The notes beneath the pieces are model-generated. The model did not search any database. It saw nothing but the letters and a program-made list of their open reading frames with translations, and was not told the DNA's origin. This document shows, piece after piece, positions 41,941 to 51,230 of a DNA stretch of 64,000 bases. Origin of the DNA: Nonlabens arenilitoris (GTDB lineage Bacteria > Bacteroidota > Bacteroidia > Flavobacteriales > Flavobacteriaceae). Made by a program: the position numbers and the translations under genes. The number at the start of each line of letters is the position of its first letter. Position 1 is the first letter of the stretch. The stretch covers positions 2,741,501-2,805,500 of the forward strand of contig NZ_MTPW01000001.1 in NCBI RefSeq assembly GCF_002954765.1. Reading direction: 5' to 3'.

Positions 41941-43610
41941 ATGCTATCAGATATACTACACGCGCAACAAGTTCTTCTACTTTTTAAAAAAAGAGGAGTT
42001 CAACATATTGTCATTTCTCCAGGATCTAGAAATGCACCGCTTACCATAGGGTTTACAAACGATTCTTATTTTAAATGCTACAGTATCGTTGATGAGCGCT
42101 GTGCATCGCATTTTGCCATGGGTATTGCACAACAATTAAAACAGCCGGTAGCGGTAGTTTGTACTAGCGGTAGTGCGTTATTAAATTATTATCCTGCAGT
42201 AGCTGAGGCTTATTACAGTGAGATCCCATTGATTGTCCTTAGTGCAGACCGTCCACCACACAAAATTGATATAGGTGATGGACAGACTATTAGACAGCAA
42301 CATGTGTATGCAAATCATATACTTTATGATACACATTTAGAGATGATTCATAAGCTCGAGGATCAAGAAGCATTGGCCACTAATGAAAGGCTTATTAATA
42401 AAGCTATTAATATAGCTATCACAGATCATGGACCTGTACATATCAACATACCTTTTGAAGAGCCACTTTATAACACAGTTGAGCAACCTATGGTTAATCC
42501 TAAAGTGATAGCTCCTAATCTTTCAAGAGACACTAGTATACCTTCATTATTTACAGAGAGATGGCATAAATCTAAACGTAAATTAGTCATTCTATCGACA
42601 CTAAATCCTCAAGTGTTATCACAAGAACAATTAGATCTTTTAACCAGTGACCCTACAGTTTTAGTAATGAGTGAGGTAAGCTCAAACTTAAGACATGAAA
42701 ATATCATATGGGGAATAGACACCTTAATTGCTCCCATAGAAAAAGATGAAGAAGCTATTGCACATCTACAACCAGATATGGTGGTCACTATAGGAGGAAT
42801 GATTGTTTCAAAAAAATTAAACAATATCTGCGTAAGTTTGAGACACAATATCATTATCACATCGGTAATCGTCGTGCTTATGATACTTTTTTTAAATTAG
42901 CGGGACATATCAAAACAGCGCCATCGCATTGGGTTGATCATCTATCTATAAATGAAACTACAGATAGTTATAGAGATTACTGGCTGCAGTTCTTTAATGA
43001 TTATCTTATTAAAAGGACTGACTACCTCACTAACATTACATGGAGCGATTTTAGAGCCTTCAACTTGATATTTGATAGTTTGCCAGACCACATAGTGTTG
43101 CAGCTGGGAAACAGCAGTACTATTAGATATGCGCAGCTATTCCCGATGAATCCTACACATACCGTGTTCTCTAATCGAGGTACTAGCGGTATCGATGGTT
43201 CTACCAGTACCGCGATAGGTGCTGCAGTTGCTCAAGATAAACCTACTATATGTATTACCGGTGATTTAAGCTTTTTATACGACAGCAATGCCTTGTGGAA
43301 TAATTACATTCCAGCTAATTTTAAAATAATTGTCATTAATAATAGTGGTGGCGGAATTTTCCGTATTCTTCCTGGAGAAAAAGATAATACGACATTTGAT
43401 ACTTATTTTGAAACCACACATCAATTAGACGCTAGTCATTTATGTAAAATGTATGCCTTAGGTTATCATAGGGTAGAAGGAGAAGACGCTTTCGCGAAAG
43501 CGTATGAAAAATTCTTAAATGATAATTCAAGACCACAATTACTAGAAATATTTACACCTCGACTTGAAAATGATACCGTTCTTCTAGACTACTTTAAATT
43601 TCTAAAATAG
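41941..43610 (+). CDS. menD: MenD (SEPHCHC synthase), frameshifted
   Basis: A ThDP-dependent enzyme joining isochorismate and 2-oxoglutarate. The N-terminal part reads VISPGSRNAPLTIGF, VDERCASHFAMGIAQQL, VCTSGSALLNYYPAVAEAYY and LSADRP; the C-terminal part has the ThDP motif GDLSFLYDSNAL...NNSGGGIFRILPG. The two parts are in different frames. They join at an A7 run (42810-42816): one more A gives VVTIGGMIVSKKIKQYLRKF, the expected continuation. Repaired, it is about 556 residues, normal for MenD. Since menaquinone should be essential, a sequencing or assembly error is the best guess. ATG 41941 fits the family start better than the upstream TTG. Confidence 0.9.
43487..43502. repeat. 16-bp palindrome, copy 9
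   Basis: Exact CGCTTTCGCGAAAGCG inside the menD C-terminal part, encoding AFAKA in EDAFAKAYEKF. Confidence 0.9.
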
Positions 43611-43671
43611 AATTTCATCATATCTTATTAATTCTTACATTTAAAGTCTTAACTAATAAACGTAAAATACA

Positions 43672-44007
43672 ATGAGTAAATTTGACGAAAGAGTAGAGAA
43701 GTATATCGCAGCTTACAAAGAAAAAGTAGGTGGTAAACTTGATGAAGAGTTATTAAGAAAAGTAACTAAAGGATTAGGGCCATCAATCTATAACAAAGAT
43801 GCTGAAACTGTAAGTGCTGAAAAAAGTGAGATGGAACGTGTGGTTACTAACTACTTAAAGAAAAAATTAGGTCTTTCTGGTGATAATTTAATGGAGTCTG
43901 TAGAGGCTGTTATTGAAAAGTACGGTAAGAGTGAGCGTGCAAAGTATCGCGCGTGTATCTATTATATGCTTTGTGTACACCACGGAAAAGAATCTGTATA
44001 CAACTAG
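43672..44007 (+). CDS. DUF2853 family protein
   Basis: A 111-residue all-helical protein with the DUF2853 pattern: FDERVEKYIAAYKEKVGG, LRKVTKGLGPSIYNKDAE, MERVVTNYLKKKLGL and ERAKYRACIYYMLCVHHGKE. The family is conserved in many Gram-negatives but has no known function. It is a single gene, followed by a strong terminator. Codon use appears like that of highly expressed genes nearby. Confidence 0.92.
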   Translation: MSKFDERVEKYIAAYKEKVGGKLDEELLRKVTKGLGPSIYNKDAETVSAEKSEMERVVTNYLKKKLGLSGDNLMESVEAVIEKYGKSERAKYRACIYYMLCVHHGKESVYN

Positions 44008-44027
44008 AAATAAACTAGTGAACATAT

Positions 44028-44059
44028 AAAATCCCGATGCGTGAGCATCGGGATTTTTT
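44028..44059. terminator. Rho-independent terminator
   Basis: AAATCCCGATGC pairs with GCATCGGGATTT around GTGA, then T6. Follows DUF2853; it may also serve the convergent minus-strand gene at 44066. Confidence 0.92.
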
Positions 44060-44065
44060 AATTAA

Positions 44066-44323
44066 TTAATTTTCTTTGTATTCATCATTGAGAATTAAAT
44101 TTACAACATACTGAACAGCTTCGACTTCAGTTCTGAAATAAGCCAACGTTTCCTTTTTTCCTCGCTCTGTATAATACCACTGAAAAAGTTCTCCATTCTT
44201 TTCCATTCCGTAACCTTCATTTATAAAATTGTCAGTAATACTATAGCCAAGAAATGAGTAATTATTATTATTTATCCATTCCTCTAAATCTTGTAATGTA
44301 AGTAATTCTCTTTTTAGGGTCAT
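44066..44323 (-). CDS. Hypothetical 85-residue protein
   Basis: A soluble protein (MTLKRELLTLQDLEEWINNN ... NGELFQWYYTERGKKETLAY ... AVQYVVNLILNDEYKEN) that resembles small flavobacterial proteins with an immunity-like composition, but has no diagnostic motif. Its start overlaps the stop of the cytochrome c gene (ATGA), so it should be the last gene of the PQQ dehydrogenase/cytochrome operon. The role is unknown. Confidence 0.65.
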   Translation of the reverse strand: MTLKRELLTLQDLEEWINNNNYSFLGYSITDNFINEGYGMEKNGELFQWYYTERGKKETLAYFRTEVEAVQYVVNLILNDEYKEN

Positions 44324-44756
44324 TTCTCTACAGCTTCAACTTCTTCTAGTGTCACTATATCACCACTGTTCCAAGTTTGGATCGTATAATTCATAACATC
44401 TACAACCTCATCATTTTCTAGACCTAATGACAGCATGATGTTATCATAGGATTGTCCATTGACTTCAATAGGTCCTTTAAGACCGTATTTGACAGCATGG
44501 ATACTTTCTGTACGTTTATCAGTGAGCCAGTTAGATGGATTAAGTGGTGGAAATGCACCTGGAACACCTTTTCCACTGGTCATATGACAACTAACACAAT
44601 TTTCTCTATAAATTTCTCTACCTCTTGCAACACTGGCTTCTAGCGGTGTTTTTTTATTTCCTTTTTTTCTACAGGAGCGACTGGTGCCGTTTCTTTTTTA
44701 GAATTGCCACAACTGGTTAACGTCGTTAGGACTATTAGGGTAATTAAATATTTCAT
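44320..44756 (-). CDS. Small c-type cytochrome lipoprotein, frameshifted
   Basis: The start at 44756 gives a lipoprotein signal MKYLITLIVLTTLTSC (Cys16) and a Lys/Glu/Pro-rich linker, then the frame stops at a TAG. The neighbouring frame continues LEASVARGREIYRENCVSCH, the heme-binding CxxCH, and goes on in the 44583 frame with GKGVPGAFPPLNPSNWL. The join lies at an A7 run (plus-strand T7 at 44649-44655); one more base restores the frame. A Met ligand may be that in VVDVMNYTIQTW. About 146 residues repaired. The gene starts 1 bp from the dehydrogenase stop. Confidence 0.78.
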
Positions 44757-44757
44757 A

Positions 44758-45939
44758 TTAGTTTTTTTCGATTTTAAAGATTCCTTTTCCTTCTACAGCA
44801 ATATAAATCAGTCCATCAGGACCTATTTTTACATTGCGCAAGCGACCTATTTTATCGGCAACCTTTTCTCTTTTGGTCACCCGATTACCGTTCATATAAA
44901 GCATTTCAAGATATTGAAACTTTAAGGAACCTACTAGAAAATTACCGTTCCACTCTTTATAAGCTGGATTATTAATAATGGCAAAACCACTGGGCGCAAT
45001 ACTAGGTACCCAATAGTAAATCGGTTGTTCCATACCTTCTTTTACTGTAATATCAGTAAATGTCGTGCCGCTATAATTAATACCATAGCTTATGACTGGC
45101 CAGCCATAGTTCTTTCCAGATTCTATAATGTTAATCTCATCGCCACCTTGTGGTCCATGCTCATGTGCTATAATCTTCCCTGTAACCGGATGAGTCGTCA
45201 TTCCTTGCGGATTTCTATTTCCATAGCTATAGATAGCGGTTTTTGCACCAGCGGTTTCTACAAATGGATTATCGTCAGGAATGCTGCCGTCGTCATTAAT
45301 ACGGTAAATTTTACCACAGTCTCTATAAATATCTTGTGGATTCACATCTCGGTTGCCACGATCACCTATGGTGAAATATAAATGTCCTTCGTCATCCCAT
45401 GTAAATCTACTACCGAAGTGTTGTCCTTTTTTAGAATTGGGCATTGCTTTATAAAGTACTTCTAGATTTTCTAATTTATTGTTCTTAAGTACAGCTCTTG
45501 CGATAGTGGTATTTCCTCCGTTGCCACCACCCATTTTTGAAGCATAAGAGATGTAAATAAAGTTATTTTTTTCAAATTGTGGATGAACAGTCACGTCTAG
45601 TAGTCCACCTTGACCACGTAAGTAAACCTCTGGCACACCTTTAATTTCTAAGCTTTTTGAGCCATTGAACTTGTAAAGTCGTCCTTCTTTCTCTGTATAA
45701 AGCAAGTCACCATTAGGTAACCAGGTCATTCCCCATGGAATATCTAGATTTTCAACAATAGGAGTAATGGTATAGTTTTTTTGATCGTCAATTAAGGGAA
45801 TATGATCCACTTGAGGAGCATCACTAGCAGCCGGCATTTCAGTATCGGTTGTCATGGAAACAATTTCATGGTCTTGAGAAGATTCTTTACAAGAGCTCAA
45901 AATCAATAAAGAAAGAAGAAGATAAGAACAGAATTTCAT
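44758..45939 (-). CDS. PQQ-dependent soluble aldose dehydrogenase-like lipoprotein (YliI/Asd family)
   Basis: A 393-residue six-bladed beta-propeller lipoprotein (signal MKFCSYLLLSLLILSSC, Cys17). The family motifs are IPWGMTWLPNGDLLYTEKEGRLY, GGLLDVTVHPQFEKNNFIYISY, HFGSRFTWDDEGHLYFTIGDRGNR, GNRNPQGMTTHPVTGKIIAHEHGPQGGDEIN and GKNYGWP. These hold the PQQ and calcium ligands. Such enzymes oxidise aldose sugars in the periplasm. The cytochrome c gene follows at once, which is a likely electron acceptor. Confidence 0.93.
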   Translation of the reverse strand: MKFCSYLLLSLLILSSCKESSQDHEIVSMTTDTEMPAASDAPQVDHIPLIDDQKNYTITPIVENLDIPWGMTWLPNGDLLYTEKEGRLYKFNGSKSLEIKGVPEVYLRGQGGLLDVTVHPQFEKNNFIYISYASKMGGGNGGNTTIARAVLKNNKLENLEVLYKAMPNSKKGQHFGSRFTWDDEGHLYFTIGDRGNRDVNPQDIYRDCGKIYRINDDGSIPDDNPFVETAGAKTAIYSYGNRNPQGMTTHPVTGKIIAHEHGPQGGDEINIIESGKNYGWPVISYGINYSGTTFTDITVKEGMEQPIYYWVPSIAPSGFAIINNPAYKEWNGNFLVGSLKFQYLEMLYMNGNRVTKREKVADKIGRLRNVKIGPDGLIYIAVEGKGIFKIEKN

Positions 45940-45996
45940 GACTTAAAATGTTTCTTTAAAAATACTACAGCTCGTTCTTAATAAAGTTAAAAGCAT

Positions 45997-46030
45997 AAAA
46001 AAATCTCTTTTCAATTTGAAAAGAGATTTT
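45997..46030 (-). terminator. Minus-strand terminator after the small-ORF pair
   Basis: AAAATCTCTTTTCAA pairs with TTGAAAAGAGATTTT. The plus-strand A7 at 45997-46003 gives a minus-strand T-run, so it ends a transcript coming from 46402, not the dehydrogenase transcript. Confidence 0.85.
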
Positions 46031-46116
46031 ACAGTTTATGGTTAGTTATAATTTATGTGATAGGCGAGTGAAGGCTAATTCAAACTAAATCCTAAATGAT
46101 AAATTAATATAGAGTA

Positions 46117-46239
46117 CTATGCTTGATAAGGTGAAATTCCCCAATCGTCAATAGCATTTCCTGTTCTAGGTGTGATTCTGTTACGTGATAACATCGGAAA
46201 ATCAGAATCAGAGTCGATAAATCTATTAGTAATACGCAT
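46117..46239 (-). CDS. Small ORF B, 40 residues
   Basis: ATG 46239 to TAG 46117. The peptide starts MRITNRFIDSDSDF, has an Arg-rich centre (LSRNRITPRTGN) and ends DDWGISPYQA. It is the second of two tandem short ORFs on the minus strand, 49 bp after ORF A. A terminator lies 87 bp after its stop. The family is not known. Confidence 0.5.
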   Translation of the reverse strand: MRITNRFIDSDSDFPMLSRNRITPRTGNAIDDWGISPYQA

Positions 46240-46288
46240 GATAGTAAGTTTTATGTGGTTATAATATTTGAGTAGTTCATAGCATGTA

Positions 46289-46402
46289 TTATGCTAATCT
46301 GTAACGTCTTTTTGCATTCCAGTTATCGCTGTAAGTTCTGTCTGGACGGAATCTTTTATTCGTTAATTCAGTGATGGTTTTAAAGGTGTCGCTCGCTTTC
46401 AT
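46289..46402 (-). CDS. Small ORF A, 37 residues
   Basis: ATG 46402 to TAA 46289. The peptide starts MKASDTFKTITELTNKRF, then RPDRTYSDNWN, and ends with a basic KRRYRLA. It is preceded by an A-rich leader (AACAACAAAAAACAACTATT), as is usual for Bacteroidota genes with no Shine-Dalgarno. With ORF B it forms a short transcript ending at the terminator at 45997. The family is not known. Confidence 0.5.
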   Translation of the reverse strand: MKASDTFKTITELTNKRFRPDRTYSDNWNAKRRYRLA

Positions 46403-46622
46403 AATAGTTGTTTTTTGTTGTTATGCTTATATGACGACACTTTTTTAAAATGTTACACTACTTTGTAAAACATAGTAGTTAAAAATTTATAAAATACTGT
46501 ATTATAGATGATTGTATTGCTAATTATTTTAGCATTATTTAATAAGGGAGAAGTTTATGATCATCTAATTCACTTTTAAGAGGTGAATTTTACATTTGTT
46601 ATAATACTTTGAGAGTATTATA

Positions 46623-46808
46623 TTGATAATACTTTTATTCTGGATAAGTTGTATTTGGATTTATCGTAAGACAATACCTTACAGGAGAAGAAAAGAATTG
46701 ATTGCTTTTTGGGTATTGGCCTTTATCCCTGGAATAGGGACTATGTATCACAGGAGAATTCGATCCTCTTTTAAGGAACGTATAAATTTGCGAAAAACAA
46801 AGAGTTAG
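46623..46808 (+). CDS. Possible small membrane protein
   Basis: A 61-residue frame from TTG: two hydrophobic stretches (IILLFWISCIWIY; LIAFWVLAFIPGIGTMYH) with basic residues between and after (YRRRKE; RRIRSSFKERINLRKTK). The composition is that of a real small membrane protein, but the start codon is weak and the end overlaps the stop of the convergent DUF2452 gene by 4 bp. The rest of 46403-46804 shows nothing else. Confidence 0.35.
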   Translation: MIILLFWISCIWIYRKTIPYRRRKELIAFWVLAFIPGIGTMYHRRIRSSFKERINLRKTKS

Positions 46809-47206
46809 ATTTGCTCCCAAAGCTTTTCACTCGATAAGCGATAGGTACCTACAAAATCCCAATTACATTCTTGTGGTGCAATGACAGATAGGAAATGCCT
46901 GCCGTCTTTACCTAAATATAGGTGGTAGATTTCGCCTACAATAGGTTCAAAAGAGAATTTTGCTCCATATACTAATTGATTATCCTCAAATTTTTTAACC
47001 ATGGCATCATACTCTGCCTTAAGTTGGTCAAATTGGGATTTAATCTCGTGGTTGACCTTATTTATATTTGTTTGTTTCCACGAGGTAATGTCTGGTGTCG
47101 TTATTTTAGGAGCTGCAACGCCACTGGAATAGGGAAGAAGCGCGGCATTATAAGTACCGGTTTCTTCATCATACACAACATAATCTGGTTTTTTTTCCTC
47201 GCTCAT
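46805..47206 (-). CDS. DUF2452 family protein
   Basis: A 133-residue protein with the DUF2452 sequence: KPDYVVYDEETGTYNAALLPYSSGVAAPKI, then ITSWKQTNINKVNHEIKSQFDQLKAEYDAMVKKFEDN (a helix), and IVGEIYHLYLGKDGRHFLSVI ending WEQI. The function is unknown; members are widespread in Bacteroidota as single genes. There is no signal peptide. It is convergent with the possible small membrane gene. Confidence 0.9.
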   Translation of the reverse strand: MSEEKKPDYVVYDEETGTYNAALLPYSSGVAAPKITTPDITSWKQTNINKVNHEIKSQFDQLKAEYDAMVKKFEDNQLVYGAKFSFEPIVGEIYHLYLGKDGRHFLSVIAPQECNWDFVGTYRLSSEKLWEQI

Positions 47207-47429
47207 GCTACAAATTTACAACACACTAATTTGTTTTGTGTAAGATTAACATGATTTTCTTAAACAAGAAATCGAGACAGATGCGCCTATCCCGATTTTA
47301 ATAATTCATCAATCCCCTACAATTGGTGAATCACAGTGCTAAATTATTGATTATAACGTGTAAAACACCTTGTCAAATCATATGATGCCATTCTCATTCT
47401 ATGAAACCTTAGTTTGACTTGATGAAATA

Positions 47430-47445
47430 CGCTTTCGCGAAAGCG
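47430..47445. repeat. 16-bp palindrome, copy 10
   Basis: Exact CGCTTTCGCGAAAGCG flanked by TA on both sides, 12 bp before the T9SS cargo stop at 47458, in the 47207-47457 gap. No gene is seen in that gap. Confidence 0.9.
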
Positions 47446-47457
47446 TAACACATTAAC

Positions 47458-50400
47458 TTACTTTTTCACAAATTTTAATGATTGCCATACATTGTTATTC
47501 TTAATGGCTACAAAGTAAATTCCCGTTTCAAAATTACTGCTATCAATTCCATCATTAGTATTATAATTACCTTCCATTATTATTCTACCGTTGATGTCGT
47601 AAATAATAAATTGATTATCATCTAGAGTCTCACCTTGAATATAAAATTGACTAACCGTAGGGTTAGGATATAGTTTTAAGGTTTCTTTTTGTGAGATAAA
47701 TGAATCATTAGATAGTGTTGCGCAACCACAATCATCTTGAGAATAGTAAAAGAATTTTCGTTGACATGGATTATAGCTTATTGCTATAGGACAACCATTA
47801 GAAAAATAGTCCACGATTCTAGTAACTACCCAATCACATCTTAAGTCATTTATGCCTGATGAGGTATCATTGAGCCCGAATTGATTACCAATTCCGGTTG
47901 TGTTGACATTTGGGAAAGTGCCGGTTGTAAATGCTCCATTATTTTCGTGAAAATACATTCTACCTCCAGAACTATTAGGTAATAGCGGATCACTTAGTAA
48001 TAAATCTATATCGCCATCACAATCTACGTCGTAGAGTTCTGGAGTAGGATAGCTGCCACTGTTTTCAGGAATGAATGGGTTAGTTATTCCATTCCCAAAT
48101 GAGGTATAGTTTTGTGGACTAACTAAATTAAAAAACGGATAAGAAGTTGAACCATTATTCTCAAAGTAAACAGTTCCAGGGAAATTCACACTCTGCGAGG
48201 ATAGCAAAATATCTGGCAATCCATCATTATTAATATCTCCTACGGCAAGTAATGCTGGTCCATATCGATAATCTATGTTATCAAATAATATTTGTACTCC
48301 TAAACTAAAATTACCGGAACAGTCATTATAATATACTATAGTAGATGTGTTAACACCATATACTACGATGTCTAAACATCCATTATTATTCCAGTCGTAT
48401 AATCTGTAGGAAAGAGCATTTTGAATATTCATATTCACTGGCGGCATATTAAAAACAGGAGTGGTATTCGTACCAGCTGTATTTTCTAACCAATACAAAA
48501 CTGGAAAACCAGAACTGCTGTCCATTTTTGTATATAGAATATCTGTGTCACCATCATTGTCTATATCACCATATTCCTTATCGAGAGTGCTAAAGCGATC
48601 AGTATCTAATTCTTGTTCAATCGCTAATGGAAATAAATTACCAGCTGCGGTTTGATATGGCAAGAAATCAAGAGGTTCACATTGATCAAGAGGCGAGTCT
48701 ATGGAAAGTTCAACCAGATTACTTGGAATTATAATACCTGTTCCTGCATCACAATTAACGAGGTAAGCACTGTTTGATACAATAGAATTTGTTCCTGCAT
48801 TAATCGAAGGAAAACTAGCGTTTAAATCGATAGTGAAACTATTCCCAGGATTAAGAATCGTATTATTTTCATATAAAACTGTCTGAGTAGTACTGGAAGA
48901 ATTACTACTACCTGTGGATACTGTATTACAATTAAAATTATTTGAAGGCGTAGTATTTGATGGAGTGGTATTGAGATAAGACACATTAAAATCTGGAGCA
49001 ATAGATGAAATATTTACCATGGAGAAACTACTATTCCGTGGTAAAACTGTTGGGAAATAGACATCACCTGCAGCAGGTAGCTCATCAATAATTTGGAATT
49101 GATTTAACACTTTGTTCCCAAAGTTTTCAACCGTCATTCTATAGTACACATCAATATTACATGTTGGGTCATAAATCAATGGACCATCTTGAAAGCTAAT
49201 ATTATCGTCAGATATTTGTTTTTTTAATGATATGACTACAGATTCTATGACATTAACTTTTGCAAAATCAGTGGTTACAGATAAGTTATTTGAGCTATCT
49301 GTTATTGTCGCGACATTATCTATATTCCCTGGTACTGTAAATGGTTTTACTCTTACTTTAACTACAGCACAAAAGAATTGATTTGCAGTATTTACACAGG
49401 TATTTGCAGCAAAGAAGCTGGAGCAATTTTCAACTAAATTTAAAGAGTTCCAAGTCAGGTTTTGACCACTTTGAGTAAAAGTAGTTCCAGCAGGCATATT
49501 AGAATTATCTACAGAAATAAATTCATACTTAGAATCTAAAACATCAGTAAGAACACCATTGAAGTCCAGACTACCGTTGTTCTGAACACATATTTCAAAC
49601 TCCAATTCATCAGTAGGAACTATGTTTGTGATACTGGTTTGATAGGGATCACTGGTATTAGCTTTGCGTACTTTTTTAACAGCACATAGTTTTACTTCTT
49701 CGGCAGCTACAGTAAATGACGCACAACTATTATTAGCAAAAGCGACATTTGTCGCAGGAGCTTCAAGTAATATTTCACCTTGAAAATCTGAGCAATTTGT
49801 AACTACGGTACCGATGGTTAAAGCTGGGTCAATTGTAAATATGATGATAATGTTTAATTGATCACCAGGAAAAAGAAGTGTATTATTCTGTGCGCTCAAC
49901 TGTAAACTATTACCTGTTGTTACAGGAGTAAAAACACCATTATAGCCTGTACTTAGGTCCACAGGAATAGCAGGATTTCCATTTAGGACAAGATCAAAGT
50001 TTGTATTTTGAGAAGCACTATTTATAAGACCACTTATTTGCACAGTTTGAGGTATGATATCAAAAGGTAAATTATCTATGATATCTACCATTGCAACAGG
50101 TCTATTATCAGTATTTGAATACAAAATATCATATACACCTTGACAACCTGCCACTGGATTAGTTATAAAAATATTCTTAACCATTGAACTACCTAAAGTA
50201 GGCGGTGGTAAATTATCAACAGCCGTTACCGTTGCCGTATCACTTGCTATAGCTGTTACAGGAGTACCACCTATCGGTGTACCATTTAATTCAACAGTAT
50301 TTGAAATAATCTGTCCATTTGTGAATGCTGGACAATTGCTGTAATCTACTTCTACAATAAACTGAACGTTCTCAAATGGATTAGAACCTATTAGGTTATT

Positions 50401-51177
50401 ATTAAGAGTAATAATGTTCGTTACCGGATCAAGTGTTCCAGGACCACTTATTAACGTCGCAGAAGCACATGGTGGTGATACTATTTCTGAAATAGTGGGA
50501 TTTTGAAGATTGAGCATACCAAATGAATTTCCTTGATAGCTAGGATCCTTTTCTACGATAATATTAAATTGAGCTTTTCCTCCAGTAGTAGGAATAAAGA
50601 AATCTCCATTTTGATTAGTTACAGCTGGGAATAAAGGCGTTTTAGAAATTTTCCCCCATGGATTGATGGCGCTTGCAGTACTTGTTATACCAGTGGTAGG
50701 TCCAAAATTTTCTGTTCCTGTCGTTGTCGTATAATCTGCAGTTATATTATTAGTTACCGTAAATCCATCAGGTGTTACTCCTTCACAGAAAGACACTGTA
50801 ATCGTAAAAGAACCGCGTTGTATATTGTTAGGAATACTGAATACTACGGCAGGTAAAGAACTTGTGTCTATCAATCCAGTAATTGAACTTGATACTGGAT
50901 TACCATTAAAATCTACAAAAGTATTATCTGCTGTTATATCGCTAGCTGTATAGCATAATCCAGCTGGTAATATATCAGTAATAGTTAATGTGTTTGCTGG
51001 ATTTAAATTTTGAAAATCTATTTTATAAGCAAATGGCTCACCTGTTGCGATGCTGGCAACTTGAGGAGTCGATTTTTGGATGGTCGCTTCACCCGTTTGA
51101 CTACTGGCACTAATTGTTTGCGCCTGCAACTGAATTGACAATATTAAAAAGGTAAATAAAGGGATGAAATTTTTCAT
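47458..51177 (-). CDS. Large T9SS cargo protein with DUF11-like and FG-GAP/VCBS repeats
   Basis: A 1239-residue secreted protein starting MKNFIPLFTFLILSIQLQAQ (the frame is open to 51210, but this start gives the signal peptide). Residues about 20-850 have repeated beta-sandwich modules of the DUF11/'conserved repeat' type (NPANTLTITDILPAG; LDFNGVLTDVLDSKYEFISV; NKVLNQFQIIDELPAAGDVY). Then FG-GAP/VCBS-type calcium loops appear (GDIDNDGDTDILY, DINNDGLPDILLS, DVDCDGDIDLLLSD). The C-terminus is a type A T9SS sorting domain (LKLYPNPTVSQFYIQGE ... IKNNNVWQSLKFVKK). It is exported through type 9 secretion and probably surface-bound. It lies 53 bp from the downstream end of a lipoprotein gene. Confidence 0.92.
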   Translation of the reverse strand: MKNFIPLFTFLILSIQLQAQTISASSQTGEATIQKSTPQVASIATGEPFAYKIDFQNLNPANTLTITDILPAGLCYTASDITADNTFVDFNGNPVSSSITGLIDTSSLPAVVFSIPNNIQRGSFTITVSFCEGVTPDGFTVTNNITADYTTTTGTENFGPTTGITSTASAINPWGKISKTPLFPAVTNQNGDFFIPTTGGKAQFNIIVEKDPSYQGNSFGMLNLQNPTISEIVSPPCASATLISGPGTLDPVTNIITLNNNLIGSNPFENVQFIVEVDYSNCPAFTNGQIISNTVELNGTPIGGTPVTAIASDTATVTAVDNLPPPTLGSSMVKNIFITNPVAGCQGVYDILYSNTDNRPVAMVDIIDNLPFDIIPQTVQISGLINSASQNTNFDLVLNGNPAIPVDLSTGYNGVFTPVTTGNSLQLSAQNNTLLFPGDQLNIIIIFTIDPALTIGTVVTNCSDFQGEILLEAPATNVAFANNSCASFTVAAEEVKLCAVKKVRKANTSDPYQTSITNIVPTDELEFEICVQNNGSLDFNGVLTDVLDSKYEFISVDNSNMPAGTTFTQSGQNLTWNSLNLVENCSSFFAANTCVNTANQFFCAVVKVRVKPFTVPGNIDNVATITDSSNNLSVTTDFAKVNVIESVVISLKKQISDDNISFQDGPLIYDPTCNIDVYYRMTVENFGNKVLNQFQIIDELPAAGDVYFPTVLPRNSSFSMVNISSIAPDFNVSYLNTTPSNTTPSNNFNCNTVSTGSSNSSSTTQTVLYENNTILNPGNSFTIDLNASFPSINAGTNSIVSNSAYLVNCDAGTGIIIPSNLVELSIDSPLDQCEPLDFLPYQTAAGNLFPLAIEQELDTDRFSTLDKEYGDIDNDGDTDILYTKMDSSSGFPVLYWLENTAGTNTTPVFNMPPVNMNIQNALSYRLYDWNNNGCLDIVVYGVNTSTIVYYNDCSGNFSLGVQILFDNIDYRYGPALLAVGDINNDGLPDILLSSQSVNFPGTVYFENNGSTSYPFFNLVSPQNYTSFGNGITNPFIPENSGSYPTPELYDVDCDGDIDLLLSDPLLPNSSGGRMYFHENNGAFTTGTFPNVNTTGIGNQFGLNDTSSGINDLRCDWVVTRIVDYFSNGCPIAISYNPCQRKFFYYSQDDCGCATLSNDSFISQKETLKLYPNPTVSQFYIQGETLDDNQFIIYDINGRIIMEGNYNTNDGIDSSNFETGIYFVAIKNNNVWQSLKFVKK

Positions 51178-51230
51178 AAATTTAATTTTAATTCGAGTGC
51201 ATTTACTCATAAAACTTATGGTTAATAACT

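Noticed and set aside
46805..47206. Plus-strand 92-residue frame at 46976-47254
   Set aside because: Shadow of the DUF2452 gene, which matches its family over its full length.
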